A DNA stretch of 33,067 nt from assembly GCA_009801015.1 (NCBI GenBank), contig VHZZ01016596.1, positions 2,930 to 35,996 on the forward strand, in the 5' to 3' direction. The notes below the pieces were generated by a model that saw only the letters and a program-made list of their open reading frames with translations, ran no database searches and was not told the DNA's origin. The stretch comes from Silene noctiflora (taxonomy: Eukaryota; Streptophyta; Magnoliopsida; Caryophyllales; Caryophyllaceae). Made by a program: the position numbers and the translations under genes. Below, piece after piece: positions 1-11,800 of the stretch. Positions within the stretch are counted from its first letter, which is position 1. Each line of letters opens with the position of its first letter.

Positions 1-165
1 TAACTCGCGATATAACCATCCGGTTCGAAACTTACTCGATCGAGTAACTCGGGTAGTCGATCGAGTGCCTCACTTCCAGAACCTGATTTTCACCAACACT
101 CACCTACTCGATCGAGTTACCAAGGTAGGGAAATTCGTAGTATTATACCAGCACACAAGCAAGCT
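1..165 (+). repeat. Palindrome array module, left copy 1
   Basis: Contains the 12-bp palindrome ACTCGATCGAGT at 34-45 and 106-117 and a variant at 55-66 (AGTCGATCGAGT), then ACCAAGGTAGGGAAA and GTAGTATTA. The whole module recurs in the same orientation at 541-715, including the shared CACTTCCAGA and CGTAGTATTA words. Confidence 0.8.
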
Positions 166-385
166 CAGAACTGATCCTCTACGAATCCACCTCTTATACA
201 CACACATAATCACATATCACAACCCGTACCAAAACCCCCAATAACAACCATAACCCCCCAATTAGGGTTTAGCTAACATCAATGAAAAGACATAAAAACA
301 GTACGTAGATCTTACCATCGAGACAAGGAACACGATGACGCAAACGACACTGAATACCACCGACTCAAGCTCCCCGGATTTGCAT
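165..385 (-). repeat. Repeat family body, inverted copy (left locus)
   Basis: The reverse complement matches about 746-985 with scattered differences. Shared words include GAGGTGGATTCGTAGAGGAT, AAACCCTAATTGGG and GTTCCTTGTCTCGA. Part of a transposon-derived family also found at 31200-33067. Confidence 0.8.
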
Positions 386-416
386 AAACGCGAATGAACA
401 AAGCTCTCCTCAAAGG

Positions 417-438
417 TTTTTTTTTTTTTTTTTTTTTT
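417..438. repeat. T22 homopolymer
   Basis: Uninterrupted run of 22 T inside the spacer between the inverted arms. On the minus strand it is A22. It could be a microsatellite or a tract of the repeat family; no polyadenylation context is evident. Confidence 0.9.
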
Positions 439-540
439 GTGAAAGTTTAGAGTTACGAAATAATGAAAAGGCGTTGGTTGTAATTAATTCTTAAACTCGC
501 GTTATTAACAAAACCTAACTTAATCGGCCCGCATTACATA

Positions 541-715
541 CTTACTCGATCGAGTAAGGAGGTTACTCAATCGAGTGGCCCTTACTCGATCGAGTCCCCC
601 TAGTACTCGATCGAGTGCCACACTTCCAGACTCTGACTCTAAAAGACATAAACTTACTCGACAGAGTAGGCCCTACTCGGTCGAGTCACCAAAGGCAGGG
701 AAAACCGTAGTATTA
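541..715 (+). repeat. Palindrome array module, left copy 2
   Basis: ACTCGATCGAGT or one- or two-base variants start at 544, 565, 584, 605, 656 and 675. Spacings are 21, 19, 21, 51 and 19 bp. The tail CACCAAAGGCAGGGAAAA repeats that of the first module. The array lies between the two inverted arms of the repeat family. A 62-codon ORF across it is an artefact of the repeat. Confidence 0.85.
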
Positions 716-745
716 CAATCGTTACAATGCTTCCTCGCGTTATTT

Positions 746-1759
746 GCAAATCCCAGAGCTTGAGTCGTCGGTTTCCCGTACCGTTTGCGTCATCTTGTTC
801 CTTGTCTCGAGGGTAAGTTTTACATACCGATTTTATGTCTTTTGGTTAATAATGGTTAAACCCTAATTGGGTGTCGTAGGGGTTTTTGGGGGTTCTTAGT
901 AGTGTGATAGTGATTGTGTTATTGTATGTCATATAGGAGGTGGATTCGTAGAGGATCGTTTCNGAGCTTTGATTGATAAGTGGTGATTGNTGTTCAGGTA
1001 GGGTTTCCCTACTCAGTTACTNTTTCTGTTGTTTGGCATTGATCGTATTGTTGTTATATTCCTGTATGCATGGATGTTTGGTTGTATGTGATAGTATGGT
1101 GGATGTGGTGATCGGTATGTGTTGCTAGGTACGTCCTCGGTTGAGTGGAGTCACTTACGGGAGTGGCTTCACGCCCTTGATTCGTCCTCCGTGGAACCCG
1201 CCACGGGAGGGGATGTGTACATTAGGGAACAGGGTTTATCGCTCGGATTTGATGAGCGGGGCTTAGGTGGGAACGGCTGCGGTCCCCCACTGGCAGGGCT
1301 ACACACCTTGGGTGTGTAGTCAGTGATGTGGAGTGATGTGGAGTGATGGAGGAGGTGGTGTGGTTGGATATGTTATTGCCTTGTTTGTTTGTTTTGGTTA
1401 TCAGTAACTGACCCCGTGTTGTGTTTGTAACTGTGATGATCCATTCGGGGATGGTGAGTAGATGTCGAGCAGTTTTAGCTTATATGCGCATGGGATGGCC
1501 GGGCAATCATCACGATTAGAGACTTCCGTTGCGTCCGTGTCTAATAGCTAGATTTAGATTATGAGACTTTGGCAGTTTGCCTTTTTGGTTTGTATTTTTG
1601 CTTAACAGTTTTGATAAGACAGTTGTATTCAGTTTAGCTATTGATTTAAAGTTGTTTCTTTATTGTCTTTTGTTTATCATTGTCTCGGAAACAGAGATGG
1701 TAACATCTCCATGCTTAAGGTAGCCTTGGTAAGGCACTTTGGAGTGTGGGGGTGTTACA
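746..1759 (+). mobile_element. Repeat family body, + copy A, ending TGTTACA (LTR-like, noncoding)
   Basis: Homologous to 31200-32165 (+) and to 32166-33067 (-). Conserved blocks in order: GTTCCTTGTCTCGAGGGTAAG-like, AAACCCTAATTGGG, a hairpin GTAGGG-TTT-CCCTAC (998-1012), GATGTGTACATTAGGGAAC, CACTGGCAGGGCTACACAC, CCATTCGGGGATGGTGAG (1441-1458), GAGATGGTAACATCT, and an end at TGTTACA (1753-1759). No protein domain is encoded. The TGT...ACA-type end fits an LTR, but the opposite end and target duplication are not defined. Confidence 0.6.
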
Positions 1760-2540
1760 CTCCAGATGTCATGCGTTACATGCTTATAAGTACAATTTTT
1801 TTTTAAAAAAATAGTAGTTGCAAACACAAAAAAAAAAAAAATAATATAAACTTTTTAATATCCTATTTATATATTTCTTTCTTTATTTTTTTTTTTTGGT
1901 TACAATATTTCTATATTTCTTTATTTAATGGGATGACCTTTTTGTTTTCTCTCATCATTATTATTACTTTATATTTATGTTCATAATTTTTATCTTCCCT
2001 TTTCCCTTTCATTCACAAACTCTTTATTCTTATCTCAAATAAATTGTTGAAGTTAATGTGAGAATTAATTGCAAAAAATGTGCTTATATAACTATCAAAA
2101 CAAAACAATCCTAATTTTCATTTGTATTCAAAAAGTTAGTAAGGAAAGTATACATAGAGAACTAAATGAATTATTTCATTTTTTTATCCTTATTATGTTT
2201 TGAATTATTTAATAGAATCTTATTTAGTTATTATGTATAAATCTATAAAATCTAATTAAAAGGATACCTAAAATAATGTGACATAAAAAGTTTTAATGAG
2301 ATGTGACATGTTTTTAATGTGACATGGAGAATTAATGTGACATGGATTATCAATTTATAATTACATAGTATTAATTTAATTCATTTATCCATTTAATTCA
2401 CTTATTTATAATATTAAAGGATATTATCATTATTCTTCAATTAGTTTTGTATATTAAATATATTTTTTTCTAAAATTTATGCAACCCTTATAAATTTACA
2501 TCAAAATTTCATAATTCATAACATTTTAATTGAATTTTTT
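1760..2540. other. AT-rich intergenic DNA, no gene seen
   Basis: Runs of A and T and low-complexity DNA. A degenerate short repeat built on AATGTGACATGG occurs several times between about 2275 and 2345. No ORF of interest on either strand. Confidence 0.6.
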
Positions 2541-2820
2541 TGTAATAAAACATGTTAATAAATTAATTAAAGCTTTTCATATTACTTTAACACCCACTAT
2601 TTTTATTAACATTTTTTCCTATTTAATTTATTTTTTAATTAAACATGGAAATAAATTGATTAAAACTCTCCATAATACTTAACACCCACCAAATTAATTA
2701 AAAGTGTTTCCTATTTAATTAATTTTTGTAATATATTATGTTAATAAATTGATTAAAACTCTTAATATTATTTAGCACTCATAGTTTTCATTAATAAAAA
2801 TTCCTATTTAATTCATCTCT
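2541..2820 (+). repeat. Imperfect tandem repeat, three units of about 93 bp
   Basis: Units begin near 2541, 2634 and 2727. Each contains ATG(T/G)(T/A)AATAAATT(A/G)ATT, a CACCCA- or CACTCA-type word and TTCCTATTTAATT near its end. The units differ by many substitutions, so the expansion is old. Confidence 0.75.
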
Positions 2821-3057
2821 TGAATTCCCCAGCAATCAATTATCTAAATTAATAATATCACAAAATAAATTAAACGTAAAATTAAAATATGGAAATCTAT
2901 GGTTGTGTAATGGCTATAAAACCTATATATAATACCTATAATAGTTTCTCTTCACTTTATTTAAAATCTATTACCCATTTGCCCATGAGTTTCCAAGGTG
3001 TGGAATATATTTTATGGTTTAATTTATTTATTTAATTATAGTGAGTATATTGATTGA

Positions 3058-3118
3058 TTGTTGTTATTGTTGTTGTTGTTGTTGTTGTGGTGGTGGTGGT
3101 GGTGGTGGTGGTGGTGTT
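3058..3118 (+). repeat. Compound microsatellite (TTG)n(GGT)n
   Basis: TTGTTATTG followed by about eight TTG units, then about ten GGT units. The compound trinucleotide tract lies in noncoding AT-rich DNA. Confidence 0.95.
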
Positions 3119-3724
3119 CAATAAAATATATTTTAATTTATTTTGTTGTTGGTTTATGAATCGTTTGCTTTATATTTAAATTCATGTATTACATTTGGTT
3201 TAATTTAAGTGATTTACATGTGACAATGTTTTGATTATTTTGTCAAGTTTTTGCCATGTTGATGTTTTATCTTTTGGTCAATATAACTTTTATGTAAATT
3301 TTAAAGTATCATGAAATGTAAGTGAATGCAGATAAGGTAAAGCATCACATAGGTAATCTGAAGAAGGAAGAAATACAAAAGGCACGAAAATGAGGTAAAA
3401 AACGCAAGGTAGAAACTGATAAGTTATGCATGTATTGTTTTATTAAAAAAAAGACTCAAATAAATGGGCACATATTTTATGTCAATGGGTTGGAAAGTTT
3501 CCGGTGCAAATTTTGGATAACTATTTTGTTCATCTATATATGTTTTCGTAATTGACAAAAAAAAATATATGTCTTCGTAATTCAAACTATTTATATTTTT
3601 TTTAAAAATAAGTAATTGTCTTAAACTATATATCGTAATTTGTGCAACATTTATATTCAAANATTGGCATTCATTTTTATGGATAAAAATAAACGTTAAA
3701 ATCTTAAGAAAACATAGAACTATT

Positions 3725-3752
3725 CCGTGCATTGCACAGGTAACAAAACTAG
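3725..3752 (+). mobile_element. Helitron 3' terminus (hairpin plus CTAG)
   Basis: CCGTGC-ATT-GCACAGG forms a slightly degraded hairpin. About ten bases later comes CTAG (3749-3752) followed by T, which is the plant Helitron 3' end signature (hairpin, CTRR, insertion before T). I could not identify the matching 5' TC end, so the element length is unknown. Confidence 0.65.
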
Positions 3753-4164
3753 TTGATATTAACAACGAATTATAAATATGACTAAGGCAAGCTTATTGCA
3801 AATATTGTATTCTCTATATATTTAATTACGTTGGTTCAAAGGGTAAATCTATATTTTCTTTGTAATTTGAATACTAGTGTGATATGATGCATCTGATTTT
3901 GTGGTCTTATTTTTGCTTTGATGATAATATGACATAAATATATTATATATACCCATCGATTTTCGATAAACTGTGCTTATGGAATGAACATTACCATCTC
4001 GAGATAAAAAAAAACATGACTTGAGAAGGCATAACATCGTCAAATTTTCAAGCTAAATTAAAAATATGAATTATTATAAAGGAACTTGAGAAATGAGTTA
4101 TGGAAAAAGAAGATAAAGAGTTTGTTTAAAAGTTAGTGGTGAATTGAATAAGGTATTCAAGTGG

Positions 4165-4192
4165 AGGAAGATAAAGACTTTATTATCTTCCT
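4165..4192. repeat. 10-bp perfect hairpin
   Basis: AGGAAGATAA and TTATCTTCCT are perfect inverted repeats around an 8-nt loop. It is in noncoding DNA and is not followed by a clear terminator-like or gene context. Confidence 0.6.
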
Positions 4193-4742
4193 TAGTTTTT
4201 TCTAAGATTGTAACTGGAGGATAAATACTTACATTTTAACCAAAAAAAGAATACTAATGAGTAGCATATCTTTATTTACTTTGAATTTCCAATGTGATAA
4301 TGGATGTTGTTTTATTTATTATATCCACCTCATTAATTATTTTTATTTTATTAAATGTTGCAACAGTTAAGATAAAATGAGTGAAAAATATTTTAAGTCT
4401 TAAATATCATAATTATTTCCAAACTAAAAAAAATAGAGGTATGTAAACTATGGTTAATACTACTTCTTATTTTTATAATTAATATCATCATTTTAATAAA
4501 GTTAGACTAACAAAAATATCATTTTGACGTTGAACAATAATGATATATCATTTGCTTATAGAAGTAATGAGAATAAGAGTAACAAAATTAAAATAATAAG
4601 TTATAATAAAAAAAACACTACTAAAGAATGATGTAGAAGGTCAAACTACTGCAAAAAAAAATAGTAAAACAATTTTACAAGAGCAAACATTTATTAATGA
4701 AAAGTCAGAGGAATTCCGTGATTTTATAAGAAATTAAACTAA

Positions 4743-5353
4743 TCCTCTATATACTAAAAGATTAACAAAGTTATGATTTTTCCCGCTCAAGTTTTCCCCT
4801 TAAATATTCACCTTAATAGTGGTCCTCAATCTCATTAATTGATTTCAAAATCCTCTTTTTATTTATATGCAATAAATAAATAAAATCACTTTCTTATGGT
4901 TTTATCTCATAATCCTCTTACGTTCCCTGCAAATGATTCTATCTAAATAAAGAAACAAGTAAAACTATATTTCTTTAAACTATTATATTTTTATTAAAAT
5001 ATAATCTTATAATTAAATTTTAATCTTATAATTAAANTCAAAATTATGATTTTTCATTAAAATAATATAAAATTGATGTTAAACTATAAACTATAAGTTG
5101 GTAAATTTTTCGTTAAATGCAATACTTATAAATTTAGAGAATAACTTGACATATATTTACCATTAACCATGTGACAAAAAAAATTCATTAAAATAATTGG
5201 AAAAAATTTATAAAATAAAATCCTTTATTTTATGGTAAAAAAAATATAGATTTCATAAAATACACCTTTCATAGGTTTAATTTTTCATTATAAATAACAC
5301 CCTAAAAAATAAATACTCCACACATACCGCGCATTACGCGGGAACTATACTAG
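4743..5353 (+). mobile_element. Short non-autonomous Helitron
   Basis: The 5' end TCCTCTATATACTAAAAGA (preceded by A) is the usual plant Helitron start. The 3' end has hairpin CCGCG-loop-CGCGG (5327-5341) followed by ACTATACTAG, ending in CTAG at 5350-5353. The element is about 611 bp, AT-rich and noncoding, with no Rep/helicase. The base after CTAG is C rather than the usual T, so the exact end or flank has changed. It borders the CBP80 promoter. Confidence 0.75.
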
Positions 5354-5359
5354 CTTAAA

Positions 5360-5367
5360 TATAAATA
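5360..5367 (+). promoter_or_regulatory. Possible TATA box of CBP80
   Basis: TATAAATA lies about 400 bp before the start codon and 7 bp beyond the apparent Helitron 3' end. A transcription start about 30 bp downstream would give a leader of roughly 370 nt. The position is an inference from sequence only; AT-rich DNA produces such matches by chance. Confidence 0.35.
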
Positions 5368-5389
5368 GCTCAATTCCGATTCACTTAAT

Positions 5390-5762
5390 TTTGAAGCCGG
5401 GTTGAATGAGGTTTGGACTTTGGAGCGGTTGGTGACAAAATTTTCTGGATCGGGATAGGTTTGCCCGTTATAGAGTCGCTACTTGGTAGGTACTAGTAGC
5501 TCCTTCCCCAACCCAAGGCATTACTAAACCCCTCTCCCGCCGTCGAAATTCCTTGCCACCCCTAAACCTAACGAAACCATCACTCCCACCACCATCGTCA
5601 CTCACTCCATACAATCTCCTTTTCCTTTGAAAAATCACTCTCATCTCTGCTAAAACTGTAGAAAATACTTAAAAAACACCATTATTATTTGGGGATTCCC
5701 GAGAGTGGCAAAAGCTTCAATCTATCTCTGGGAGTAGGCGAGCAGTCTCTCCGTCCACAAGT
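5390..5762 (+). promoter_or_regulatory. Probable proximal promoter and 5' leader of CBP80
   Basis: A C-rich, relatively GC-rich stretch with CCACCACCATCG and CTCTCCCGCC, typical of plant leaders and unlike the AT-rich DNA before it. No long ORF. The transcription start cannot be placed from sequence. Confidence 0.4.
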
Positions 5763-5846
5763 ATGAGTAGCTGGAGAAATCTGGTTATTCGCATCGGCGA
5801 AAAGTGTCCCGAATATGGCGGCACTGTCGAGATTAAAGACCACATT
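5763..5846 (+). CDS. CBP80: CBP80 exon 1 (residues 1-28)
   Basis: Start codon and the N-terminal segment MSSWRNLVIRIGEKCPEYGG, ending KDHI in phase 0. The donor is GTTATT, weaker than the others in the gene. The 94-nt intron 1 follows. Confidence 0.93.
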
Positions 5847-8800
5847 GTTATTCTCTTTCTCCTTTCTCTATTCTTTTCCTAAACCCTAACATTCTCTTTT
5901 CTCTTATTTACCTTCATTTATGTTGCTTTTTTCCTTACAGGATACCTGCTTTGGTGCTGTTTGGCGCGAATTGGACCAGTCCGCCGACGATATTTTGGAG
6001 GTCACCCTTTCTTCATTCATTTTTCCCCATTACTCCCTCCGTCCCGCTCATTTGTTTACCTGTGTCTCCTTCAATTGTCTACTTTTCTATTTTAGGCCTT
6101 TGATGGATCACTTCCACCCTCAATTTGATCCACTTGTCATCTAATAACGGTCCCTCTCCCCTTTCCTCTGTCTTTGTGCCAAAACCAAAGACAAACAAAT
6201 GTCCGGGACGGAGGGAGTATATGCTTAATTTTCAAACTTTTCATTTTCTTATATTTCTAGTTTATTTATGTATCCATTCAACTCCTTGTTTTAAAATCCA
6301 AACATTAGGGGCACACTGGTTATGCACAATAAATTCGTTATTTTCAGAATAAAACTTTGTGCAAAAAAAAAAAAAACAAAACAATTTTTTGGATTTTAAA
6401 CGGTGCTAGCATGTAAAGTAGTAAATTCTAAGGATGATGTGGCGAAGACAATGGTGTAATTCATGTACTCGAAAGAAAAAAACATGGAAATTGCATAATA
6501 GCGTGCATTATGGTTCGCATATACACAACTCACTTAAGGCGCATCAAGGTTTTTGGTAGCCGCTCACTGAGTTTTGTGTTTAAGCACACAAACTAAGAGC
6601 TCTTTTTAAGCTACCACTTTCTGTTCATTGATGATTGGATCTTTTTGAGCCAGAAGTTTTGCATTCTATTGATAATGATAATATTGACATATATACTGAC
6701 TTTATTCCCGTCTTTTTCAAATGTTGCAGTTCCTTCTTCAGTGTGCAGAGCAATTGCCCCACAAAGCTCCAATATATGGGACATTGGTATGTTGCACGAC
6801 TGATGTTTTCTCTTTGTTTTTATTTTCCTGTACTTGGTTAGTACCTCTTCAACTTGAAAAATTGGACCTAGTTAGTTTTTGATATCATATGGTAAAGAAA
6901 GAAGTACGCATAGTGGAGGTAACCGGAATTACCGGATGTTGGACCTTCTTAGGTGTCATTGAATCGCAAGCTATTTATGTATTGACCTGTATAACTGTAT
7001 TCCTAGTATGATGGTTCGATCGATCTTTTAAACTGATGCACTAAGCTATTTGTATTGCGATTAGTGCCATTGTATTAAACTAAAACAAGAACATACACAT
7101 TTTCTTAGTTTCAATTAACCATGTGCTATTTGCTCTAAAAGATTTGGATGATAAAGTTTAATATGCGGATTTTCGAGAGATTAGAACAACAGAGACTGAT
7201 GTGGATAAGAATAAAGTTGAGGTTGGGGTGATGTTTTAGGCTTTATTATAGGCATAGCTGATTGATGTCTCTCATGGGAGTTTGTTTGGATGGAGGGATT
7301 TGAAGGGAAAAGGAGGACAGGTAAAGGGAGGGGAATATGTTCTTGTTGCTTGGTTAAGTAGTTGGATGCAAGGGGCTATGAGGGAAGATATATGAAGAGA
7401 TCCATTTCCCCTCCTACGAGCCTAACTAAAATCCTTTTAACATAGGTAGATTTGGAGTAAAAAATATTGCTCCATATCCCCCCTCCCTTCTTTTCTTAAT
7501 ATGTATCCAGACAAAGGGTAAGACTTCAGATAAAGTGAACCCTTCTCAATCTCCATATCATTGTCATTTTAGGATGCACGTATTCATCCCAATATATACA
7601 TCTTCTAAATTTATAATAGTTTGATATTGTTGATTGAGAGCTTTGTGACCTTTCTGTTCACATAACTATCTTGTTATATTACACTAATTTCATTTTTTTG
7701 GGAGATTCTTCAATGAAGTGACAGTGATTTCACTTATGTACGTCTTTCGCGGTCTAAAAATGGTGTCTCAAAAGTGACCAGGTGCCTCAAAAGTTGTCTA
7801 TGGCATATTGACGTGGGCTTTGATGCACACAACCTTGCTCCACTTACTAAATCTTATTTTGATAAAAGATCTCTGAATCAATCCCGTGGTATAATCTTTG
7901 TCATTGCACCTTATATGCAGCTAATACCGCCTTAAGATGAGATTGGTGTGACTTTCAAAACCCTTATAATTCAGTTGAAATTCAGACATGTCCTAGATTT
8001 AACACCATACGTTTGTTACAATTCAAGAGAAAACGGTTACTTATGAGCGACAAATTATGAAGTTTACTTTATACTTGTATTGGGCAAGTACTATTTTACA
8101 ATATATGGAAAGTTTAGTGAGTCATGTTGCTTTATCCCATAAGCTCTTCATGACTCCATTGGAAATAGAAATAAGTTGCACTATTTTTTGTGAATGTGGA
8201 ACCCCTGTTAGTTGAGCTTTGGGGCCCTTGACAATGCTTCATCACTTTCTCATTACTTGTAGGTTGGCTTGATGAATTTGGAGAACGAAGACTTTGGGAA
8301 AAAGATCATTGAAAGAACTCATGCAAATTTGCAGGTAAGGAACTAAGGATATTATTTTTGTTATTCTTATGGTATTTGTTACTATGGCTCGGATTCAAGT
8401 TCTAGTTGTGGCTTTTTTTTTTGGAGTCTCAGCCTAGAATTGCTTAATTCGATACGTATTATGTAATATATGCTATAAGCACTAAACTTTTTTTATGTAA
8501 TGCAACACCATGATACGAATATGCTTGAACAAATGTGAGTGAATTCAGCTACCCATTTTTATGCGTTTGGCCCAAAAAGGAGAGTCAAATTGTTGTGTTG
8601 AAACTAGGATTACCGGAGAAGCTAAATCCCCTATGAGTCGCTAATTGATTTGCAAATCATTTGGGTATTGATTCACTTGTATATGTGCTGAGTACTCCTA
8701 AATTATCAAATAGGACATACGATGTGTAGCCAAAGTGAAGTGTCAAATTAAAATAGCTTTTAATATCAAGAGATTGAAAAATTTCATGGTTAGAATCAAC

Positions 8801-11800
8801 TGTTTCAATTGCTTGACATCATTGTTTAGAGATGAATATTTTGTGAAACAATACTTTACGCCTACTTGTTGACTTTTGCCATCCATCTTTATCTTCCTCC
8901 TTTTTTTAGAAGAAATTAAGTGTTATTGTTCGGCAGAATTAAATCCTGAGGTTATAATCTCGGTAAGTCAACTCCGGTTTTTGACTTTTGAGTCTGACAA
9001 AAAGAGCTAAATTTAAGGTAGTGTCTAACAAAAAATAAAATTAATATAGTGCTTCGCAAGATGTTGTAAGTTATAGGTACGGTTTGCCTCTTGAGAGACA
9101 TTTACTAAGAACTTGAACATATTTTGGAATAGAACAAGTTGATATATTTTTTTTCCCTTCATCAAATCCGATTCTTATTTTCGTAGTTGCTCTTTGCAGT
9201 ATGGATTTTACTTTGTGCATTACTTTTTTGACACAATTTTCCACCCCAATGCCCTTGACATAAGAAGAATAAAATTATTTCCCTCTCAAAGCCTAGATAA
9301 ATCCCTTCTCTAATTCATCGTCTCTATTCGATTATGGATCTTAATTTAATTGTCGAATAATTATTTCGATACGTTATTTTAGTTGTATAACAATAATAGT
9401 TATAATACTATTTCTAAACTGTTGTTTTTAAACTTTTTGTGGTTTGATTGGTTAATTAATTGTATAACAATAATACTATTGCTAATTAATCAAGTTGTTG
9501 ACACTCAATCTGAAGTAAATCAATTGACCACTTGATTAATTTAATCATTCAATTGATTCATTCTTCAATCGTGTGATTTCAATGGAGTGCTACAAAGTGA
9601 TTAATTTTCTTGATTGTACTTATTTGTTGTTAATTTTGATTGCTTGTTGTTGTACTGGTTGTTGAATGCAAATTGTGAATTCTGTTACTTATATTTTTCT
9701 TAGGTGATTGTGTTATTGCATTGATGTACATGCAAAATGTTGGTGTATTGCATTGAGTAAAGAGGAGAGAAAGGGGGAGTTTTTTTTATGAAGAAGGGAA
9801 ATGAGAGGGGTAGAATTGTAAAAAAAAAACGTATTGCATTAGTAAAATGCGTACTGTGACAAGCAATACCCTTTATTTTTAGTGGTGACCTAGGTAGCAC
9901 CAAAACGGACACGGACACGTGACACGGCATCCCATGAAATTTAGGACACGGGACACGTTATTTAAATTTAATGAAATATATATTTTATATTTATGAATAA
10001 CGCATGATTTTATCTTTGTAAATGTATTTGATATTAAATTTAAATAAGTGAAGCTAAAATTTGACCTTGACTATTACTCATTCTCATTTCCCACCCAAAC
10101 CCTCTTCTAATCAATCTCTTTGGAAATCTCATTCATCGTCTAAAAAACATCATTTGCCAACACGTTTAGGCGTGTGTCTGACGAGTGTCGGTGTCGGACA
10201 CGGTGTTGGCTGGTTAGGAGTGTCCGTGCTACCTAGGTGGTGACCATCTACGATAGTACAAGCCCACTACCACCTTTTCTGCTCCAACCCTTCATCTCAA
10301 TTGACCGTCTCCTCCCTATAAACTACAAAAAGTAAAGTATGAAACAATCTGAAGGGAGGCTGACAATTTGGTACCCTGGCTTGAAGATGCGGGGTAGTCT
10401 TTGTGTATATTCCGGTTGCAATGACAAGCCACCAAAACCTAACCTTTTACTGGTAAAAAACTTCGCTGGAAATAGTTACACAAGTTCCTGATGAAAATGT
10501 TGCCCACTGGAAATTTTTTTTTTTTATTTATTTTTTTATTTTTTATGATTTGGAGATGTATTGCTAATGGAGGAGATGTAGGAATAGCTGTGAAACTAAC
10601 CCCCTTTCGTCTTTCCGTCTGTTTTATGGCAGTTGCGGAATAGATGAGTTGAGCCGTCTTGCATGTTGATTACATTCAACTGCAAGTATTAATGAACTCT
10701 ACCTTGCCAAGTACTTGAAGATTTTCAATAGGATATACACACAGCTGTTTTTCTTTTTCTTTTTGTCAAATATGGTTCATGTGCAGTGATTGGTAGCATG
10801 ATGTTCTGTTTTGATTTTTTTTTGTATGAAAGGACTATCTATTTAGCACGTTAGCTATGTATGTGCCTCTGTAGGTCTTTTGTCTTGTTTCAAGCGTGAT
10901 TGATCTAATTTCGTATCGAGGAAGTCACCAGTGTAGTCTTTGTTTAGTAATTTGAACCTATAAAGATACAGTCTACATCACCTTTTAGCTCCTATTCTCT
11001 TGCATCCCTTCATACACAATTGGACGCTGCTTTGATTCACGATGGGAATCTCCAAATAGATTACTTCTTCTATTTAGATATGTAGTCTCTTCTATATATT
11101 TAACTCTGGTTCACTTTTTGTGCTTTCTATATTCTGAACGACATTTCAGGATGCTCTACAAGTGGAACACTGCGACAGGATTCGTGTTTTGCTGCGATTT
11201 TTGACTGTTTTGGTATGTCCTTGTCATCCTATTTTCTTCTTATTGAAAGTAAAGGTGTATAGCTATTTGTTTTTTCTTCTACTTTATTTGCTGCCATTGT
11301 TAATGTTTGATGTCGAGAAGCTTCACCTTAGCCTGTATCGAGCACAGGTGTTCTATAAACTGTCTTTTGTGGATAAGATGATGCAGTATAGTGGCCAAAA
11401 TTAACAGAATGGATGTTTTGTTCCGTCTGAAGTACCGGGATGTTGATATCTCTATATCTCCACTAGTCATCATTTGGGCGTGTTTATATCCTGTGCATGC
11501 TAATGATTCAGCTTATTATTATTTAGTTTCGTGCGGCGTTGTAAATGTGCTACATTCCTTTTGATTTTTAGTTATTTGCCTTTGTGTGTGAGCATACATT
11601 GTTTGCCATTCTCTGCAGATGTCTAGCAAGGTACTCCAACCAGCTGCTCTTGTAGTCGTCTTTGAAACTTTGATATCTTCCGCTGCTACAACAGTTGATG
11701 AGGAGAAGGGGAACCCTGCTTGGCAAGCACGTGCTGATTTCTACATCACTTGTACACTATCATGTCTTCCATGGGGAGGAGCGGAACTCATGGAGGTGTT

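Noticed and set aside
1..715. Regularly spaced palindromes resembling a CRISPR array
   Set aside because: Repeats are only 12 bp with 7-9 bp gaps and the DNA is clearly plant nuclear; there are no unique spacers of fixed CRISPR length or cas genes.
1119..1319. 66-codon ORF in copy A of the repeat family
   Set aside because: The frame is not kept in copies B and C, although the nucleotide blocks are conserved, so it is not likely to be a protein.
3424..3765. 113-codon - strand ORF upstream of CBP80
   Set aside because: Lies in AT-rich DNA across a Helitron terminus, contains an N, and its composition (I, F, K, N rich) is that of chance frames.
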